Part shown: one piece after another, positions 9,449-18,856 of the stretch
Layout of the letters: each line of letters opens with the position of its first letter
Numbering within the stretch: the first letter of the stretch is position 1
Assembly: GCF_007004545.3 (NCBI RefSeq)
Contig: NZ_CP045503.2
Location: forward strand, 3,008,501-3,072,500
Length of the DNA stretch: 64,000 nucleotides
Origin: Shewanella eurypsychrophilus
GTDB lineage: Bacteria; Pseudomonadota; Gammaproteobacteria; Enterobacterales; Shewanellaceae
Reading direction: 5' to 3'
Made by a program: the position numbers and the translations under genes
Notes under the pieces: generated by a model
Databases searched by the model: none
Told to the model about the DNA's origin: nothing
Seen by the model: only the letters and a program-made list of their open reading frames with translations

Positions 9449-10141
9449 CTACTGTTTTCTTGGGTTAATGTATGACACGGCTTCATCGAATCGACCGTAA
9501 TGACTCTTGGCTCTGTCGATGGCTTCATTAGCATCGACGCCATCGGCCACTAATGCCATCATCTTCCCCAGTTGCACATATTCATAACCGATCACCTCAG
9601 TGTCTTCATCCAGCGCCATTCGAGTAATGTATCCTTCGGCAAGCTCCAGATAACGAACTCCCTTGGCCCGGGTACCATAGGTGGTCCCCACTTGAGAGCG
9701 CAGCCCTTTGCCCAAATCTTCCAGTCCCGCTCCGATAGGCAAACCGCCCTTGGAGAATGCGGTCTGACTGCGCCCATAGGCCATCTGTAGAAATAGCTCG
9801 CGCATGGCCACATTGATGGCGTCACACACAAGATCGGTATTCATGGCTTCGAGTAAGGTCTTGCCTGTCATGATCTCAGAGGCCATGGCGGCGGAATGTG
9901 TCATGCCAGAGCAGCCAACGGTCTCTATCAAACACTCTTCGATGATGCCGTCTTTTACATTGAGGGTCAGTTTTGCCGCACCTTGTTGTGGCGCACATGT
10001 CCCGACACCATGGGTGACACCTGAGATATGGCTGACTTCTGTGACGTGGATAAAGTTGCCCTCTATGGGGACGGGGGCATTAGCATGATTGGGTCCTCTT
10101 GCTATAGGACACATATTTTGAATTTCGGTGGAATATTTCAT
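9449..10141 (-). CDS. NifU/IscU-like Fe-S cluster scaffold protein
   Basis: This 230-residue protein contains a NifU N-terminal (IscU-type) fold. Cysteines are visible in GTCAPQQGAAKLTLNVKDG and in ECLIETVGCSGMTHSAAMAS, matching the scaffold pattern in which cluster-binding cysteines precede a GCxxxxxSAA helix. The C-terminal 100 residues, after SQTAFSKGGLPIGAGLEDLG, are not part of classical IscU. No iscS, nifS or other Isc/Suf gene is nearby. The partner is the GGGtGRT protein immediately downstream, and similar pairs are known from anaerobic bacteria. It may supply clusters to, or act with, that protein. The function is not proven. Confidence 0.8.
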   Translation of the reverse strand: MKYSTEIQNMCPIARGPNHANAPVPIEGNFIHVTEVSHISGVTHGVGTCAPQQGAAKLTLNVKDGIIEECLIETVGCSGMTHSAAMASEIMTGKTLLEAMNTDLVCDAINVAMRELFLQMAYGRSQTAFSKGGLPIGAGLEDLGKGLRSQVGTTYGTRAKGVRYLELAEGYITRMALDEDTEVIGYEYVQLGKMMALVADGVDANEAIDRAKSHYGRFDEAVSYINPRKQ

Positions 10142-10440
10142 AGCAGTCTCTTCGCTTGAGTGGCTAGGAAGACCGTTGTGGAAGGAAATTGATACAGCTG
10201 TGCCCGACCTCTAACGATCTTAATTCGTTATAAATGCCAGGAGTCATCAGCCCAGAAGGCGGTTTAATATCAGTCCATTGATATAGAGTAGAACCCCATT
10301 ACCTAATAATTAAGCTACTCGCTTTTTACCATAAAACCAGAGGTGTTTTCACTCAATCCTTATTTTGTGAGTCATGTATCAAAATAAATTAATGGCTTGG
10401 GTGTTTATCCATGTTGGCACGATTTAAGCCATAACTATAG

Positions 10441-10462
10441 ATAGTGATAAAATAGTGATAAA
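10441..10462. repeat. Tandem direct repeat of 11 bases
   Basis: ATAGTGATAAA is present twice head to tail (10441-10451 and 10452-10462). It may be chance in AT-rich DNA or a regulatory tandem. There are too few units for an iteron array. Confidence 0.3.
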
Positions 10463-10481
10463 ATAACCAGAACAATAACAC

Positions 10482-10500
10482 CCCGGAACTGAGTTCCGGG
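10482..10500 (-). terminator. Hairpin at the end of the DUF2157-GDYXXLXY unit
   Basis: CCCGGAA-CTGAG-TTCCGGG forms a strong GC-rich stem 14 bases after the stop codon of the gene ending at 10515. In that direction it is followed by GTGTTATTGTT, a weak T-tract. Termination is likely but not certain. Confidence 0.55.
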
Positions 10501-10514
10501 ATGAGTCAATTATC

Positions 10515-11063
10515 TCAACAAGCATCACCTTGGCAGACAAATTCCTGCACACGGGCTTTACCGCTTCCCGACACAAAGATACGCATCAATGCTCCTTCCC
10601 TTAGGGTTTCTTGTGCTAAAAGCGCTTTTTCTTTGGGCATAAAAAATGCTTCTATACCGTACTCGATAGATAAGCTGTTACCGTAATTAGCCCTCACCCT
10701 TCCCCGTATAAACAACCCTGTTACCGGTTTGACCTTGGAGATACTTTGAAAGCCCCAATGGCTCAGTTCTTCTTTGACACTGACATACACGACACTGCCG
10801 AGCTTATATTCACTGGCATTATCACTCTCAACTTGACTGATATCATAACTAAGCCGCACAAAATTACCTCGAAACAAGCTTCTGGGATCATAAGGCTGGG
10901 TTTTGAGTATGATTGGGGCGCCGGTCCAAATCGGCCAGACTGAGCCCAAATACTCTACCACTAGCACCGAAAGCTGAAGAGTGATCGCGACGATGAGTCC
11001 TATCTTAAAGGTATGACTCTGATACCAGACTGTATCTTGCACTAGACCTGAATTAAGCTTCAT
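10515..11063 (-). CDS. GDYXXLXY-family membrane-anchored protein
   Basis: This 182-residue protein has one N-terminal transmembrane segment (about residues 20-40) and then a domain with RGNFVRLSY near residue 65. That motif is the counterpart of the GDYXXLXY signature that names the family. The domain probably faces the periplasm. The gene overlaps the 3' end of the upstream DUF2157 gene by 11 bases, and its GGAGGG ribosome-binding site lies inside that gene. The pair therefore looks translationally coupled, and this pairing is typical of the family. No biochemical role is known to me. Confidence 0.8.
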   Translation of the reverse strand: MKLNSGLVQDTVWYQSHTFKIGLIVAITLQLSVLVVEYLGSVWPIWTGAPIILKTQPYDPRSLFRGNFVRLSYDISQVESDNASEYKLGSVVYVSVKEELSHWGFQSISKVKPVTGLFIRGRVRANYGNSLSIEYGIEAFFMPKEKALLAQETLREGALMRIFVSGSGKARVQEFVCQGDAC

Positions 11064-12378
11064 TCGTTCGCCCTCCAGGCTCTGTTTGCCCGCGTAATCG
11101 CCAATATCTGGCAGCCAGCATCATGATAGACGCGGCAATCAGAAACAGCAGCGCACCGCCGAGATAATCACCGATAAGATCGAAATATCGCACAAATGCC
11201 GTCGCTAACAACACCGCGACTCCGGTATAAAAGTATTGGGTTTCGTCTTGCTCTATGCCCCGCCTAATCAAACTTATGCCCTGCACCAGCAATAAAAAAT
11301 TGATAGTGACAGCGGCAATCATATCGCCGCTGCTAAAGTAGGCTTGAACAATGAAACAAATACTGAAGCAAAGGCTAAAAAGTACAGCGGGCATCGAGGC
11401 ATATCGGCCATTTTTAGCAGACAACCTCCATGAAAGCACGCCGCCCATAATCAATGCTGCAATACTCAATACCTGAGTAATATCACTTTCTGATGAGTAT
11501 TCGTACCAGACACCTTCAAAACTGAGTATGAGCAGAGTCACTACTGACGCTCTTAAGAGCCAAAGATGCAACACGAGTCCATACTCTCGCCATGTAGGAT
11601 TCATGGTGCGCATCAATGCCCAAGCCAGTCCATTGAGTACTAACCCAAGCGCGAGAGAGAACGGCAGCAAGTCGCCAAAGGGCTCATAATGAATGCCGCT
11701 GCCCATCAGCCAAGCCAATGCTAAGTTAAGCCAAACCAGCAGTGCAAACAGACTAAAGACAAATATTATGGGAGTTGAGCGGCAAAATAGCGCAATAAAT
11801 AGAGCCGATAAGAGAAAGACAGGATAACTCGCGGGGAAAAATGCTTCACCTACCTCTACGCACAGCCAGATTGTCGCAAGCGCGAGCATCAGTAATGACA
11901 GCAAACGGCTTCGGGTTAATAGCGCTACGGGCAACACCCCTAACGCCCACCAATATATACCATCTGGATAATGCTCACCTAAGTGATAAATTTGCGCAAT
12001 CAGCATAATACTGGTGCCATAGGATATGGCCCCAAAAAACAACCAAATATTTGCGGCCTGATACCGGTTAGTCAGATACAAACGAAAACCAAATAGGTTA
12101 GTGGTGGCAGTCAATAAGATTAAGGCGCCGGTTTTAACTAAGCTTGGGATCTCATCCCAGTTATGAGAAATGATTAATATAAGGGCCAGCCCGATAAATA
12201 AGCTGCCTAATGCCATCAAGAGATAATAACCAAAGCTGGTTTTATTGGTGTCATTTTCCAAGGACTCACCATACTTAGCTAAAATAGCTTGGCCTTGCTC
12301 ATGGGTGATGAGTTTTTCATCTACCCAGCCTCTGGTTTCTTGTGCTAAATCTTTCTTTAATAATTGTATCAGCCGCAT
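11053..12378 (-). CDS. DUF2157 multi-pass membrane protein
   Basis: The first about 50 residues (KKDLAQETRGWVDEKLITHEQGQAIL) are the soluble DUF2157 region. After that come roughly twelve hydrophobic segments up to residue 430, so this is an integral inner-membrane protein of 441 residues. The start has GGAGTGA seven bases upstream. It is the first gene of a two-gene unit with the GDYXXLXY protein, which suggests the two act as one membrane complex. The family has no established function. It is separated from the S9 peptidase gene by a terminator. Confidence 0.8.
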   Translation of the reverse strand: MRLIQLLKKDLAQETRGWVDEKLITHEQGQAILAKYGESLENDTNKTSFGYYLLMALGSLFIGLALILIISHNWDEIPSLVKTGALILLTATTNLFGFRLYLTNRYQAANIWLFFGAISYGTSIMLIAQIYHLGEHYPDGIYWWALGVLPVALLTRSRLLSLLMLALATIWLCVEVGEAFFPASYPVFLLSALFIALFCRSTPIIFVFSLFALLVWLNLALAWLMGSGIHYEPFGDLLPFSLALGLVLNGLAWALMRTMNPTWREYGLVLHLWLLRASVVTLLILSFEGVWYEYSSESDITQVLSIAALIMGGVLSWRLSAKNGRYASMPAVLFSLCFSICFIVQAYFSSGDMIAAVTINFLLLVQGISLIRRGIEQDETQYFYTGVAVLLATAFVRYFDLIGDYLGGALLFLIAASIMMLAARYWRLRGQTEPGGRTNEA

Positions 12379-12451
12379 GCGTCACTCCTTTGGGCATTAG
12401 GACTTGAAAACGATATACACTTTATCGAGTTTATACAAAAATCATCGACAA

Positions 12452-12479
12452 AAAAGGCCAGATAAATATCTGACCTTTT
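12452..12479 (-). terminator. Terminator of the S9 peptidase gene
   Basis: On the minus strand AAGGTCAGAT pairs with ATCTGGCCTT around a short loop, with one wobble pair, followed by TTTTTTG. It sits 32 bases after the stop codon at 12511. Confidence 0.8.
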
Positions 12480-12510
12480 CATCTAACCATACTAAGCGGA
12501 AAATTACAGG

Positions 12511-14562
12511 TTACTTTTTAGTCCAGCGGTCCATCCAACCCAAGACATTGGCGTACCATTGTTCCAGGTTATCAGGATTGAGGATCCAATGATTCTCTTC
12601 CGGATAAATCAGCAACTCAGATGGAATGCCTTTTCTTTGCATAAAGGTAAACGCAGCAAGACCTTGACCATAAGGAACACGGAAATCTTTTTCACCATGG
12701 ATCACCAACATAGGCGTCTTCCAGTTCTCAACGTAATTCACTGGATTAAATTTCTCATATAGCGCTTTATTTTCGTCGTAAGTACCACCGAACTCATACT
12801 CTGGGAACCAAAGCTCTTCGGTCACATAGTACATAGAACGCATATCAAACAAACCAGCGTGATTAACCAGACAGTTAAACCCATCGCTCCAATTACCTTG
12901 GATCCAGTTCATCATGTAGCCGCCGTATGAACCTCCTAGTGCACAAGTACGGTTAGGATCTAACCACTTTTGCTGCTGAGTGACAGCATCAAGGCCTTTT
13001 TGCAAGTCTTCAAGCGGCTTCCCACCCCAATCTTGTGTGATTGAGTCGGTAAATGCCTGACCATAGCCAGTAGAACCATGAAAATCGATCATCACTACGC
13101 CATATCCGGCACCAGCCCATAATTGAGCGTTCCAGCGACTGCTAAAAGAGTTGCCAAATGAACCTTGTGGGCCACCGTGAACTAAGAAAGCGATCGGGTA
13201 TTTGGTCCCGGCTTTATAGTTGGACGGTTTAATCCAATAGCCATGAACTTCTTCGTTATTCCAGCCCTTGAAACTAAATTGTTCAAACTCACCGAACTTG
13301 ATTTTTGCCAACTTTTCACTGTTAACATCGGTCAGTTTTTGCAGACCTTGACCGTCAAAGTTGATTGAGTGCAGATCGCCAGGTTGAACGAGACTCTTAT
13401 GGTTAAAGATAATCTTGTCATTACTGATCCCTACGATGCTGTTACTGCCATCATTGAATACCGTTTTAACATCACCAAATTGCGTATTCACCTCAAAGAC
13501 CGTGACTTGGCCTACATCTTGAGCCGTGACATATAAAGTACGGTTATCTTTACCAAATGTTAGAGAACTTGCACTTCGATCCCATAGTGGCGCGACCTCT
13601 TTTTCCTGACCGGTGACAGTATCGCGTAGCATAATGCGGTATCTGTCAGCTTCAAAACCTGGCTTTTTCATGGCGAGATAAGCAAGGTAGCGACCATCGG
13701 CAGAAAATGTTGGGTGAGCATCCCAAGCCTTATTAGTCTCAGTCAGATTGGTGGCTTCACCACCAGTAACAGGCACTTGCCATAAATCATAATTAGTGAT
13801 CCATGCTTGATCTTTACTCGGCGCTTTAGCACTGTAAACAACATGTTTACCATCAGGTGTGAAAGTCACCTCTTCCATGCCAGAGAATGGCTTAGGCGGG
13901 GTTTCTGTATCAAGGCCTGCTGTAACATCGACAGCGTCAATGATCTTTTCACCATTTAACTGAGCAACAAATAGGTGACTTCTTGAATGATCACTCCATG
14001 TATCCCAATGTCTGACCATTAGCTGCTTATATTCACGTCCAGTAGACTTACGTTCAGCTTCTGCAGTGAATTTATCTTTTGAACATTGCAGGTCCTGACA
14101 ATCTGGGAATACCCGCATATTCAAGACGACTTGGGTGCCATCTTGAGACAATTTGAAGCCTTCTATATCGAGTGGCAATTGTGAAACCTGTTTGGCTTCA
14201 CCGCCATTCAATGGAAGTTGATATAGCTGACTCGAACCATCGCGGCTCGCTAAGAAAAATACAGACTGATCGTCAGCTGAAAACACGGCGCTATGTTCAG
14301 TGCCTGCTGCATAAGTCAGTTGTTTCGCTTTGCTAGCAGCTTGGGATAGATCTTGAATATACAGATCTGAATTTGCCTTGCCTGCTTCATCAAATTTTTT
14401 GATTGCATAAACAAGTTTATGACCATCATTTGATAAACTTGCCGAGTGTAACCTGTTGATTTTAACTAGGTCCTGGACCTTAAAAGGCTGTAGAGATGAG
14501 GCCTGAGCCGATAAGATGACTCCGGTACTCGCCATAGCAAGTATGATTGCAGTTTTTTTCAT
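12511..14562 (-). CDS. Exported S9-family prolyl oligopeptidase-like peptidase
   Basis: A cleavable signal peptide (MKKTAIILAMASTGVILSAQA) directs this protein to the periplasm. A WD40/TolB-like beta-propeller follows, with repeats such as FSADDQSVFFLASRDGSSQLY and FSADGRYLAYLAMKKPG. The C-terminal alpha/beta hydrolase has the catalytic triad Ser545 (GGSYGG), Asp626 (HGEKDFRVP) and His658 (EENHW), numbered from the chosen start. It probably trims dipeptides or acyl-aminoacyl groups from peptides. The start at 14562 is chosen because it begins the signal peptide; ATG codons at 14574 and 14577 and a GTG at 14589 are in frame, and none has a strong ribosome-binding site. Confidence 0.9.
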   Translation of the reverse strand: MKKTAIILAMASTGVILSAQASSLQPFKVQDLVKINRLHSASLSNDGHKLVYAIKKFDEAGKANSDLYIQDLSQAASKAKQLTYAAGTEHSAVFSADDQSVFFLASRDGSSQLYQLPLNGGEAKQVSQLPLDIEGFKLSQDGTQVVLNMRVFPDCQDLQCSKDKFTAEAERKSTGREYKQLMVRHWDTWSDHSRSHLFVAQLNGEKIIDAVDVTAGLDTETPPKPFSGMEEVTFTPDGKHVVYSAKAPSKDQAWITNYDLWQVPVTGGEATNLTETNKAWDAHPTFSADGRYLAYLAMKKPGFEADRYRIMLRDTVTGQEKEVAPLWDRSASSLTFGKDNRTLYVTAQDVGQVTVFEVNTQFGDVKTVFNDGSNSIVGISNDKIIFNHKSLVQPGDLHSINFDGQGLQKLTDVNSEKLAKIKFGEFEQFSFKGWNNEEVHGYWIKPSNYKAGTKYPIAFLVHGGPQGSFGNSFSSRWNAQLWAGAGYGVVMIDFHGSTGYGQAFTDSITQDWGGKPLEDLQKGLDAVTQQQKWLDPNRTCALGGSYGGYMMNWIQGNWSDGFNCLVNHAGLFDMRSMYYVTEELWFPEYEFGGTYDENKALYEKFNPVNYVENWKTPMLVIHGEKDFRVPYGQGLAAFTFMQRKGIPSELLIYPEENHWILNPDNLEQWYANVLGWMDRWTKK

Positions 14563-14795
14563 TGTTATTATCATCATTAGTGATTTCACATTAAATCAGC
14601 CAGATAAAGCACGATAATTAAGCATCCATTATCGTGTGGATTATTGGTTATTATTAGCGAAATTATTGTCAGTGCATCCATGCAAACCTGAGTCTATACA
14701 AATGTATAAACACGAATAAACGAACACTATCCAAAAAGTTTGGATTAGGCAAGCAACCTAAACCAAACTTTATACAGACAAAAATTATCAGTGAG

Positions 14796-16310
14796 TTATT
14801 TTACGTTAATTTTCCACATAGCCGGTCCAGTTTCATGGGCATTAACGCCCTCTGAATCAACCGCTACGGTTACTGGCATATCTTTAACATCAAATTCATA
14901 GATAGCTTCCATACCTAAGTCTGCAAAGGCAACGACTCGTGATTTTTTAATGGCCTTAGACACCAAGTATGCAGCGCCACCGACAGCCATAAGATAGACG
15001 GCTTTATGCTTCTTAATAGACTCAACAGTCGCTGGACCACGCTCAGCTTTACCTATCATGCCCATCAAACCCGTTTTTTCGAGCATCAAGTCAGTGAACT
15101 TATCCATACGTGTTGCTGTTGTCGGGCCTGCAGGTCCAACGACCTCATTACCAACTGGATCAACGGGTCCAACGTAATAGATGAACTTACCGGTAAAGTC
15201 GACACCTTCTGGTAGGCCTTCACCACTTTCAATTAATGTCTGAATACGCTTATGGGCAGCGTCACGGCCAGTTAACATTTTTCCATTGAGCAGTAGCGTA
15301 TCACCGCTCTTCCACGTTTCAATTTCTGCTTGAGTGACTTTATCTAGATCGACGCGATGGGTGTTCTCTCCCGCTTCACGAGTGATCACAGGCCAATCGT
15401 CTAGAGAAGGCGGGACTAAGTCAGCAGGTCCAGTGCCATCTAAATGGAAGTGAACGTGGCGTGTCGCCGCACAGTTAGGGATCATAACGACAGGCTTTGA
15501 GGCTGCATGAGTTGGAACCGACTTGATTTTCACATCCAGCACAGTGGTTAAGCCACCAAGCCCTTGAGCACCTATGCCTAAGTTGTTTGAACGTTCGAAA
15601 ATATCAAGACGTAACTTTTCTTCGGCTGTGTCAGCGCCTTTTTGCTGAAGTTCATGGATATTGACCGGATCCATTAACGATTCTTTAGCTAATACCGCCG
15701 CTTTTTCAGCGGTACCGCCGATACCAATACCAAGCATTCCTGGTGGACACCAGCCTGCGCCCATAGTAGGTAATGTTCTCTCTACCCAAGCGGCGATATC
15801 ATCAGAAGGGTTAAGCATCGCCATCTTAGATTTATTTTCAGAACCACCGCCCTTAGCAGCGATAGCAACCTCTATGTGATTGCCTGGTATCATATCGATG
15901 TGGACCACAGATGGCGTGTTATCTTTGGTATTTTTACGTGCCCCGGCTGGATCTGCGACTATAGATGCACGCAGTGGATTGTCTGGATTAAGATAGGCTT
16001 GTCTCACGCCCTCATCGACCATCTGCTGAATGGTCATATCAGTTTTATCCCACTTAACAGCCATACCGACCTTGACGAAACAGGTCACGATCCCCGTATC
16101 CTGACAAAGTGGTCTTTTCCCTTCGGCAGACATGCGTGAATTAATTAATATCTGTGCGATAGCATCTTTTGCTGCTGCACTTTCTTCACGCTCATAGGCT
16201 TGCGTCATTGCATCAACGAAATCCTTAGGATGATAGTAAGAGATATATTGTAGGGAATCGGCTACGCTCTCGATGAGATCGGCTTGTTTAATGACTACTT
16301 CTTTACTCAC
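14796..16310 (-). CDS. fumA: Fumarate hydratase, class I (Fe-S type)
   Basis: It interconverts fumarate and malate in the TCA cycle, using a 4Fe-4S cluster as Lewis acid. Three cluster cysteines are visible in order in RPLCQDTGIV, GAGWCPPGMLGIG and MIPNCAATRHVHFHLDG. The C-terminal part carries GPVDPVGNEVVGPAGPTTATRMD and MIGKAERGPATV. The length of 504 residues is slightly below the E. coli enzymes (548). The start is taken as GTG 16310, because AAGGAAGTGA lies just upstream and overlaps the alternative ATG at 16328. Whether it matches FumA or FumB of E. coli cannot be decided, so the symbol marks the class. Confidence 0.93.
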   Translation of the reverse strand: MSKEVVIKQADLIESVADSLQYISYYHPKDFVDAMTQAYEREESAAAKDAIAQILINSRMSAEGKRPLCQDTGIVTCFVKVGMAVKWDKTDMTIQQMVDEGVRQAYLNPDNPLRASIVADPAGARKNTKDNTPSVVHIDMIPGNHIEVAIAAKGGGSENKSKMAMLNPSDDIAAWVERTLPTMGAGWCPPGMLGIGIGGTAEKAAVLAKESLMDPVNIHELQQKGADTAEEKLRLDIFERSNNLGIGAQGLGGLTTVLDVKIKSVPTHAASKPVVMIPNCAATRHVHFHLDGTGPADLVPPSLDDWPVITREAGENTHRVDLDKVTQAEIETWKSGDTLLLNGKMLTGRDAAHKRIQTLIESGEGLPEGVDFTGKFIYYVGPVDPVGNEVVGPAGPTTATRMDKFTDLMLEKTGLMGMIGKAERGPATVESIKKHKAVYLMAVGGAAYLVSKAIKKSRVVAFADLGMEAIYEFDVKDMPVTVAVDSEGVNAHETGPAMWKINVK

Positions 16311-16450
16311 AATCACTTCCTTATACATGACATAGGGATACTTTTTCGCCAGTCGTGACGTCTGTATCTGTTTTTATTAATGCTAGCTTTTAGATATGAT
16401 ACTCTTTCGCAAGAATTAGGGGAACATCACATTTTAGATAAGGTTAATCG

Positions 16451-17863
16451 ATGAGTTTATCGACGCTGCAGGACACTTCAATACTGCATCTGGATTGGAA
16501 ATACACAGCATCAGAGCTTTTTGCACCCTTCTCACAGCAAGCCTGGTCTATGCTTCTCACCTCAGCTGATACCAACCACAGTGATAGCCGATATGACATT
16601 ATTTGTGTTGCTCCAGTCGCAAGTTTAGTCACCCAAGATGACACGACTTCAATCTGTTACTATGACAATCACGATAATAAACCGGTATGTACCGATTTAA
16701 GACAAAGCCAAGTAAACCCATTCGATTTAATCTCTCAAGAAATTAACCGTTTCTTTCCCGTCTCAAAAGCATCCAGTTTACCTTTCTCTGGTGGTGCTAT
16801 GGGCAGTTTCAGCTATGATCTGGCACGCTTGGTGGAAAAGCTACCCACTCTCGCCGAGGAAGATATCGATTTACCTCAAATGAACATAGGTATTTATACT
16901 TGGGCATTGGTATTTGATCGACAACTCAAACTCTGGAGTCTGGTTCATTATGGTTCAAAAGATGATGCCAAATCTGCCTTAGCTTGGGTTGAGTCTGTCT
17001 TATCAGCAACTGAACCATCGACAGCAGAACCATTTGAGCTCACGTCTACATGGCAAGCACAAATAACAAAATCACAATACATTGAAAAGTTTGATCGTAT
17101 TCAGACTTACCTTAACAGTGGGGATTGTTACCAAATCAATCTCACTCAACGTTTCAGCGCCAGTTACAATGGCGATGAGTGGCACGCTTTCTTAAAACTC
17201 AGCAAAGAAAATAAAGCACCTTACTCGGCATTTATTCGTTTACCTGAGGCGGCACTAATCTCAATTTCCCCTGAGCGATTTATTCAATTAAGGGGGCAGG
17301 ATATACAGACAAAACCAATAAAAGGCACTAAGCCAAGATTTTCGGATGCAGGGTTAGATATAGCCTCTGCTGAGCAGTTGCTAAATTCAGAAAAAGATCG
17401 CGCCGAAAACCTGATGATTGTCGATCTATTAAGAAACGATCTTGGCAAAGTGGCGAAGCCCGGCTCTGTAAAGGTGCCACACCTATTTAAAGTTGAAAGC
17501 TTCCCTGCGGTGCATCATCTAGTCAGTACCGTGACAGCCAAGCTAGATAACCAATACCATGCGACAGATCTTTTAAAAGCGAGTTTCCCTGGCGGTTCAA
17601 TTACAGGGGCACCCAAAATAAGGGCAATGGAGATTATTGAAGAACTAGAACCATCAAGACGCAGCTTATACTGCGGCTCTATCGGCTACATCAGTCAAGA
17701 TGGTCAAATGGACACTAGCATTACCATCAGAACGTTAGTCGCAACTAAAGGAGAAATACACTGCTGGGCTGGCGGCGGTATTGTTGCAGACTCTCAAGCT
17801 GATGATGAGTATCAGGAGAGTTATGATAAGGTAAGTAAAATCTTGCCGATACTTGAAGGGTAA
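16451..17863 (+). CDS. pabB: Aminodeoxychorismate synthase component I
   Basis: PabB turns chorismate plus ammonia from PabA into 4-amino-4-deoxychorismate for folate synthesis. The C-terminal chorismate-binding domain is complete: YQINLTQRF, PIKGTKPR with the lysine that separates PabB from TrpE (which has PIAGT), DRAENLMIVDLLRNDLG, GGSITGAPKIRAMEIIEELE and CWAGGGIVADS. The N-terminal about 190 residues are the less conserved lid domain. The start has AAGG seven bases upstream. It is divergent from the fumarase gene. The nudL gene follows after 99 bases, the same order as in E. coli. Confidence 0.95.
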   Translation: MSLSTLQDTSILHLDWKYTASELFAPFSQQAWSMLLTSADTNHSDSRYDIICVAPVASLVTQDDTTSICYYDNHDNKPVCTDLRQSQVNPFDLISQEINRFFPVSKASSLPFSGGAMGSFSYDLARLVEKLPTLAEEDIDLPQMNIGIYTWALVFDRQLKLWSLVHYGSKDDAKSALAWVESVLSATEPSTAEPFELTSTWQAQITKSQYIEKFDRIQTYLNSGDCYQINLTQRFSASYNGDEWHAFLKLSKENKAPYSAFIRLPEAALISISPERFIQLRGQDIQTKPIKGTKPRFSDAGLDIASAEQLLNSEKDRAENLMIVDLLRNDLGKVAKPGSVKVPHLFKVESFPAVHHLVSTVTAKLDNQYHATDLLKASFPGGSITGAPKIRAMEIIEELEPSRRSLYCGSIGYISQDGQMDTSITIRTLVATKGEIHCWAGGGIVADSQADDEYQESYDKVSKILPILEG

Positions 17864-17962
17864 ATATATCACTAAATTCTATTGCTCAACGGTCTGGCGT
17901 ATATATCAAATATTCTGCCTGAAAGGCATTGTTCACCCATTTCCAACTCGTAGGTTGGTGAA

Positions 17963-18538
17963 ATGCAAATAGAAGAATTTAGAACTCGATATAATTTACT
18001 TCAACTTCAGATTGAAAATACCCCGCATATTGAGCGCGAACTTAGACAAGCAGCCGTGTTGATTGCTATTACCCATATCGACAATGAACTTCATGTCATA
18101 CTTACTCGTCGCCCTACTCACCTTAGGGCACATCCCGGCCAAGTGAGTTTTCCAGGCGGTAAAGTCGAAAATAATGACAATTCAATCATACACACAGCCT
18201 TACGTGAAGCAGAAGAAGAGATAGCACTCAATCAGTCAAATGTGGAGGTTGTCGGTCAATATCCTAAAATGAATACCTTTACAGGTTTTGAAATCACCCC
18301 TGTCATCGGACTCGTTAAACAAGACTTCACTCCCATATTAGACCCGGGAGAAGTAGACGAAATTTTTACCGTTCCGTTAAGCTATTTATTGAAGTCTAAA
18401 AATAGGCATAAAAAAACATTTAAACGCAACGGGCAGATGTACCCAGTGTATTTCATACAATACCAAGATCACTTTATCTGGGGAGCTACCGCAGCAATGA
18501 TTAATAGCCTCTGCTTGCAACTACAAAATAAATCGTAA
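17963..18538 (+). CDS. nudL: CoA pyrophosphatase, Nudix hydrolase
   Basis: This 191-residue protein shows the UPF0035/NudL signature VILTRRPTHLRAHPGQVSFPGG, then the Nudix helix ALREAEEEIAL with the metal-binding glutamates. NudL-type enzymes split CoA or its derivatives into phosphopantetheine and 3',5'-ADP. The position directly after pabB is the E. coli arrangement (pabB-nudL). The last 18 bases overlap the end of the convergent small membrane-protein gene. The specific substrate is taken from the family. Confidence 0.88.
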   Translation: MQIEEFRTRYNLLQLQIENTPHIERELRQAAVLIAITHIDNELHVILTRRPTHLRAHPGQVSFPGGKVENNDNSIIHTALREAEEEIALNQSNVEVVGQYPKMNTFTGFEITPVIGLVKQDFTPILDPGEVDEIFTVPLSYLLKSKNRHKKTFKRNGQMYPVYFIQYQDHFIWGATAAMINSLCLQLQNKS

Positions 18539-18856
18539 GTAGAGCGCCGCTGCTAATGAGCTTAATAATAACAACGGAATGTTAAACCAGTAGCCCATCT
18601 TACTGTGGTGGGCAAAGTAATAATTAAACCCTAAACTGACAAAGCTAATTGCCGCACAAGCCCAGATTATGTGTTCAAGTTGTAACGTTGCAAGTGGATC
18701 CCATTGCAAGCGTACCGAGGACCCTTTACTTAAATAATAACCAATGGCTCTATCGGGTCTAGCTTTGTCAAAAACCAGCAAAGCATAAACGGCTAATGAC
18801 CAGCCAGAGATAGAAAGTGCGGCGAGCAATCGCTGAAATATTTTTACTTTTTTCAT
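18521..18856 (-). CDS. Small membrane protein of unknown function
   Basis: This 111-residue protein has three hydrophobic segments, at about residues 8-28, 60-82 and 90-110, and a polar loop between the first two (DKARPDRAIGYYLSKGSSVRLQWDP). I do not recognise the family. The gene overlaps nudL tail to tail by 18 bases. The regular membrane topology argues for a real gene. No functional clue comes from the neighbours. Confidence 0.65.
   Translation of the reverse strand: MKKVKIFQRLLAALSISGWSLAVYALLVFDKARPDRAIGYYLSKGSSVRLQWDPLATLQLEHIIWACAAISFVSLGFNYYFAHHSKMGYWFNIPLLLLSSLAAALYLRFIL

Larger units (their letters stand above)
10142..10514. other. Intergenic region upstream of the NifU-like gene
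   Basis: These 373 bases lie between the start of the NifU-like gene and the end of the GDYXXLXY gene. I see no coding sequence. It must hold the promoter of the NifU-like/GGGtGRT operon, a hairpin at 10482-10500 that ends the opposite neighbour, and a tandem copy of ATAGTGATAAA at 10441-10462. Confidence 0.5.

Noticed and set aside
10421..10437. Sigma-54 promoter (TGGCAC followed by AAGC)
   Set aside because: The -12 element does not match TTGC, and it points toward the 3' end of a convergent gene.
10441..10462. Replication-type iterons
   Set aside because: Only two units are present, and there is no Rep gene or DnaA-box cluster.
12404..12592. Plus-strand frame overlapping the end of the S9 peptidase gene
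   Set aside because: It runs through a clear terminator hairpin and is antisense to conserved coding sequence.
16444..16644. Minus-strand frame opposite the start of pabB
   Set aside because: It is the shadow of pabB codons; no domain and no upstream signals.
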